Assembly (NCBI RefSeq): GCF_014207445.1 | Contig: NZ_JACHEM010000002.1 | Span: 62,001-126,000 of the forward strand | From: Streptomyces candidus | GTDB lineage: Bacteria > Actinomycetota > Actinomycetes > Streptomycetales > Streptomycetaceae | DNA: 64,000 nucleotides | Reading direction: 5' to 3' | Notes under the pieces: generated by a model | What the model was told of the DNA's origin: nothing | The model's input: only the letters and a program-made list of their open reading frames with translations | The model's database searches: none | Program-made: the position numbers and the translations under genes | In this document: positions 62,054 through 64,000 of the stretch, one piece after another | How positions within the stretch are numbered: position 1 is the stretch's first letter | Layout: each line of letters opens with the position of its first letter

Positions 62054-62218
62054 GTGCGAGGGGGTCCTTGTCGTGCGGGTGCGGGCTTGTGTGCCGGGCG
62101 GTTGCTGCGGGCCGGGCGCGGCCCGGTCCTTCGTGCTGGGGCCGGGTCGTCGGTACGTGGCCCCGTGCTCCGTGGTGTGTACGGCCGCCCTACGCGGCCC
62201 GGCGCTCCGTACGGCAGC

Positions 62219-64000
62219 TCAGCCACCCGCCCGTACCGTCTGGATCAGCCGCGGGGACTCCCCGCGCCGCACCAGCACCCCGCGCCCCGCGGGCTGGGGG
62301 GACGCGTAGACGCCGGAGAAGAGCTGCCCCTCGCTGCGGTCGCCCGACATCACCAGGGCGGCGGCGCCGCTCTCGCGCAGGGTCTGCACCACCGGTTCGT
62401 ACAGGCCCCGGGAGGCACCCGCGACCCGGCGGGTGAGGACGAAGTGCAGGCCGATGTCGGCCGCGGAGGGGAGGTAGGGCAGGAAGGCGGCGAGCGGCTG
62501 CTGACCGGCCGTGGTGAGGATGTCGTAGTCGTCGACGAGGACGACGATGCGCGGACCCGAACCCCAGTTGCCCGGCTCCGTCTCCTCGCTGCCGGCGGTC
62601 TCGTCGGGCATCCGCTTGGCGAGTTCGGTGGCGATGCCGGTGGACAGGGCGGCGCAGAGCTTGGTGTTGTACGCGTAACCGCCCCGGTACTCCTCGGGGA
62701 TCGCCCCGCGCAACGAGCGCCGCGGGTCCATCACGGCGAACACCAGGTCGTCCTCGCCATACCGCTCGATCAGCCCGTCGGCGACGACGCGCAGCAGATT
62801 GGTCTTGCCGCACTCGCTGTCCCCCATGATCAGCAGGTGCTGGTCGCGGCCGAACAGGTCGAGGTGGACGGGGGAGAGGGCGCCCTGGTCCAGGGCGAAC
62901 GGCACCCGCTTCGGCTCGGCGACAGGCCCCGGCAGCAGATGCGGCTCCAGCAGCTGCGGCAACACCCGTACCGGCCGGGCGACCTCACCCGCCCAGGTGG
63001 CCCGCAGGGTGTGGGTGGTGCGCTCCAGGACGCCGCCCAGGCCCGCGGTGTCGGCGGTGGCGTCCGCGCGGGGCAGAGCCGTCTGGGCGAAGAGCTTGGT
63101 GTCGGTGAGGATGCGGCCCGGCTCCTCTGGGGAGAGGGTCTCCGCGAGCTTGCGGTCGATGCTGGACTCGGACGGGTCGTTGAGCCGCAGCTCCACACGC
63201 GTGCCGAAGGCGGACTGGGTGGCGATCCGTACGTCGTTCCAGCGAAGCATCCCGGCCGCCACGTGGATGCCGTAGCCGCTGCCGCGCTTGAGGAGGTCGG
63301 TGACCGCGTCGTCGAGCACCTCGAAGTCGTCGCGCAGCGCGCCGAAGCCGTCGATCAGCAGCACCACGTCGGTGCAGGGCAGCTCCGGGTGGCGGCCGGC
63401 CGCGCGCAGGTCGCGCAGCTGCTCCACGGAGTCGATGCCGTGCTCCCGGAAGAGTTCCTCGCGCTCGGCGAGCATGGTGCGGACCTCCTCGACCGTACGG
63501 GCGGCCCGCTCGCGGTCGGCGCGGCCCGCGATGCCGCCGACGTGCGGCAGCCCGCTCAGCGCGGTCAGCCCGCCGCCGACCAGGTCCAGGCCGTAGATGC
63601 CGACCTCTTGCGGGGTGTGGGTCAGCGCCAGGGACAGGGCGAGGGTGCGCAGCCAGGTCGTCTTGCCGGACTGGGGGCCGCCGATGAGCGCGGCATGGCC
63701 GCCCGCGACGGTGAGGTCCACGTACCACGGGCCCTGCCACTGCTTGGCCGGGTCGTCGAGCAGGCCCATCGGGACCCGGAGCGGACCGCGCCGTCGGGCG
63801 AGCTGGGTGCCGCGGGCGCCGACCTCCAGGGGGCCGGCGACCCGGTCCAGGGTGATCGCCTCGGGCAGCGGAGGCAGCCAGATGCGCCGTACCGGATCGG
63901 CCGCCCCCGTCAACTGGGCCACCATGACGGCCAGTTCGGTGGGCCCGCTCTCCCGGCGGCGTACCGCGGGCTCCTCGGCGGCGGAGCCGGTGTCGGGTTC
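62219..64000 (-). CDS. EccC-type FtsK/SpoIIIE ATPase of type VII secretion, partial
   Basis: The C-terminal 593 residues of an EccC ATPase; the frame is open to the right edge, so the N-terminal membrane part and first ATPase domain are missing. Two further ATPase domains are visible: one with GGPQSGKTTWLRTLALSLAL (about residue 125 of the visible part), the other with MGDSECGKTNLLRVVADGLIERYG (about residue 385). WLPPLP before the first is typical of EccC. EccC powers and selects WXG100 substrates, the last domain binding the substrate tail. The first visible Walker A is intact; the second (GDSECGKTN) is a variant. Confidence 0.92.
   Translation of the reverse strand, partial: EPDTGSAAEEPAVRRRESGPTELAVMVAQLTGAADPVRRIWLPPLPEAITLDRVAGPLEVGARGTQLARRRGPLRVPMGLLDDPAKQWQGPWYVDLTVAGGHAALIGGPQSGKTTWLRTLALSLALTHTPQEVGIYGLDLVGGGLTALSGLPHVGGIAGRADRERAARTVEEVRTMLAEREELFREHGIDSVEQLRDLRAAGRHPELPCTDVVLLIDGFGALRDDFEVLDDAVTDLLKRGSGYGIHVAAGMLRWNDVRIATQSAFGTRVELRLNDPSESSIDRKLAETLSPEEPGRILTDTKLFAQTALPRADATADTAGLGGVLERTTHTLRATWAGEVARPVRVLPQLLEPHLLPGPVAEPKRVPFALDQGALSPVHLDLFGRDQHLLIMGDSECGKTNLLRVVADGLIERYGEDDLVFAVMDPRRSLRGAIPEEYRGGYAYNTKLCAALSTGIATELAKRMPDETAGSEETEPGNWGSGPRIVVLVDDYDILTTAGQQPLAAFLPYLPSAADIGLHFVLTRRVAGASRGLYEPVVQTLRESGAAALVMSGDRSEGQLFSGVYASPQPAGRGVLVRRGESPRLIQTVRAGG

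Overview
The window is a high-GC actinobacterial chromosome segment, almost certainly Streptomyces. It carries hrdB (principal sigma factor), the sporulation regulator whiH, divergent lexA and nrdR-nrdJ, parE and parC (topoisomerase IV), and ptsH in an order that, from memory, matches the S. coelicolor core around SCO5799-SCO5842. No rRNA, tRNA, insertion sequence, prophage or CRISPR array was seen. The species cannot be named from the sequence alone.

Layout. 1-6.5 kb is a four-gene NRPS-independent siderophore operon (aminotransferase, IucA/IucC, acetyltransferase, IucA/IucC). 6.5-13.5 kb is a DNA-damage and dNTP block: the DinG-type helicase, LexA, NrdR and the B12-dependent reductase NrdJ. 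13.7-21.2 kb holds a TerD protein, a DUF4937 protein, a divergent TetR/ABC-F resistance pair, a histidine phosphatase, an ADP-ribosylglycohydrolase and a DUF4173 membrane protein. 21.4-30.9 kb has RNase HII, two hypothetical proteins, a RecQ-phosphoribosyltransferase fusion divergent from a DUF4192 gene, a glycogen-debranching-like protein and a Nudix/winged-helix protein. 31-36.9 kb has an ATPase-permease fusion, whiH, hrdB and a secreted trypsin-like protease. 37.2-50 kb is bracketed by parE and parC and contains two signalling systems, a DUF485/acetate-type symporter pair and a CobW-type GTPase. 50.2-60.6 kb holds paired M16 proteins, a riboswitch-controlled M23 endopeptidase, HPr, a Pat-type GNAT/acyl-CoA-synthetase fusion, DUF5998, a phosphodiesterase-like protein and thymidine kinase. 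60.6-64 kb is the edge of a type VII secretion locus (DUF6177 and a truncated EccC).

Regulatory sequence is the most informative part. I could read: an exact match to the mycobacterial RecA-independent DNA-damage promoter motif before the dinG-type helicase, with a weaker copy before recQ; a LexA box over the lexA promoter; paired NrdR-box-like sites before nrdR-nrdJ; an inverted pair of perfect DnaA boxes between recQ and the DUF4192 gene; TetR operators; a WhiG-like -10 and a GntR-type palindrome before whiH; a ydaO (c-di-AMP) riboswitch before the M23 gene; and a DasR-responsive element before ptsH. About ten genes have a TANNNT hexamer ending 6-9 nt before the start codon, as expected of leaderless mRNAs.

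Most genes are conserved Streptomyces housekeeping genes. I found no clearly new multi-gene system. The best leads are the damage-type promoters on two repair helicases, the RecQ-PRTase/DnaA-box locus, the siderophore operon with no hydroxylase in view, and the operators before the Nudix and protease genes.
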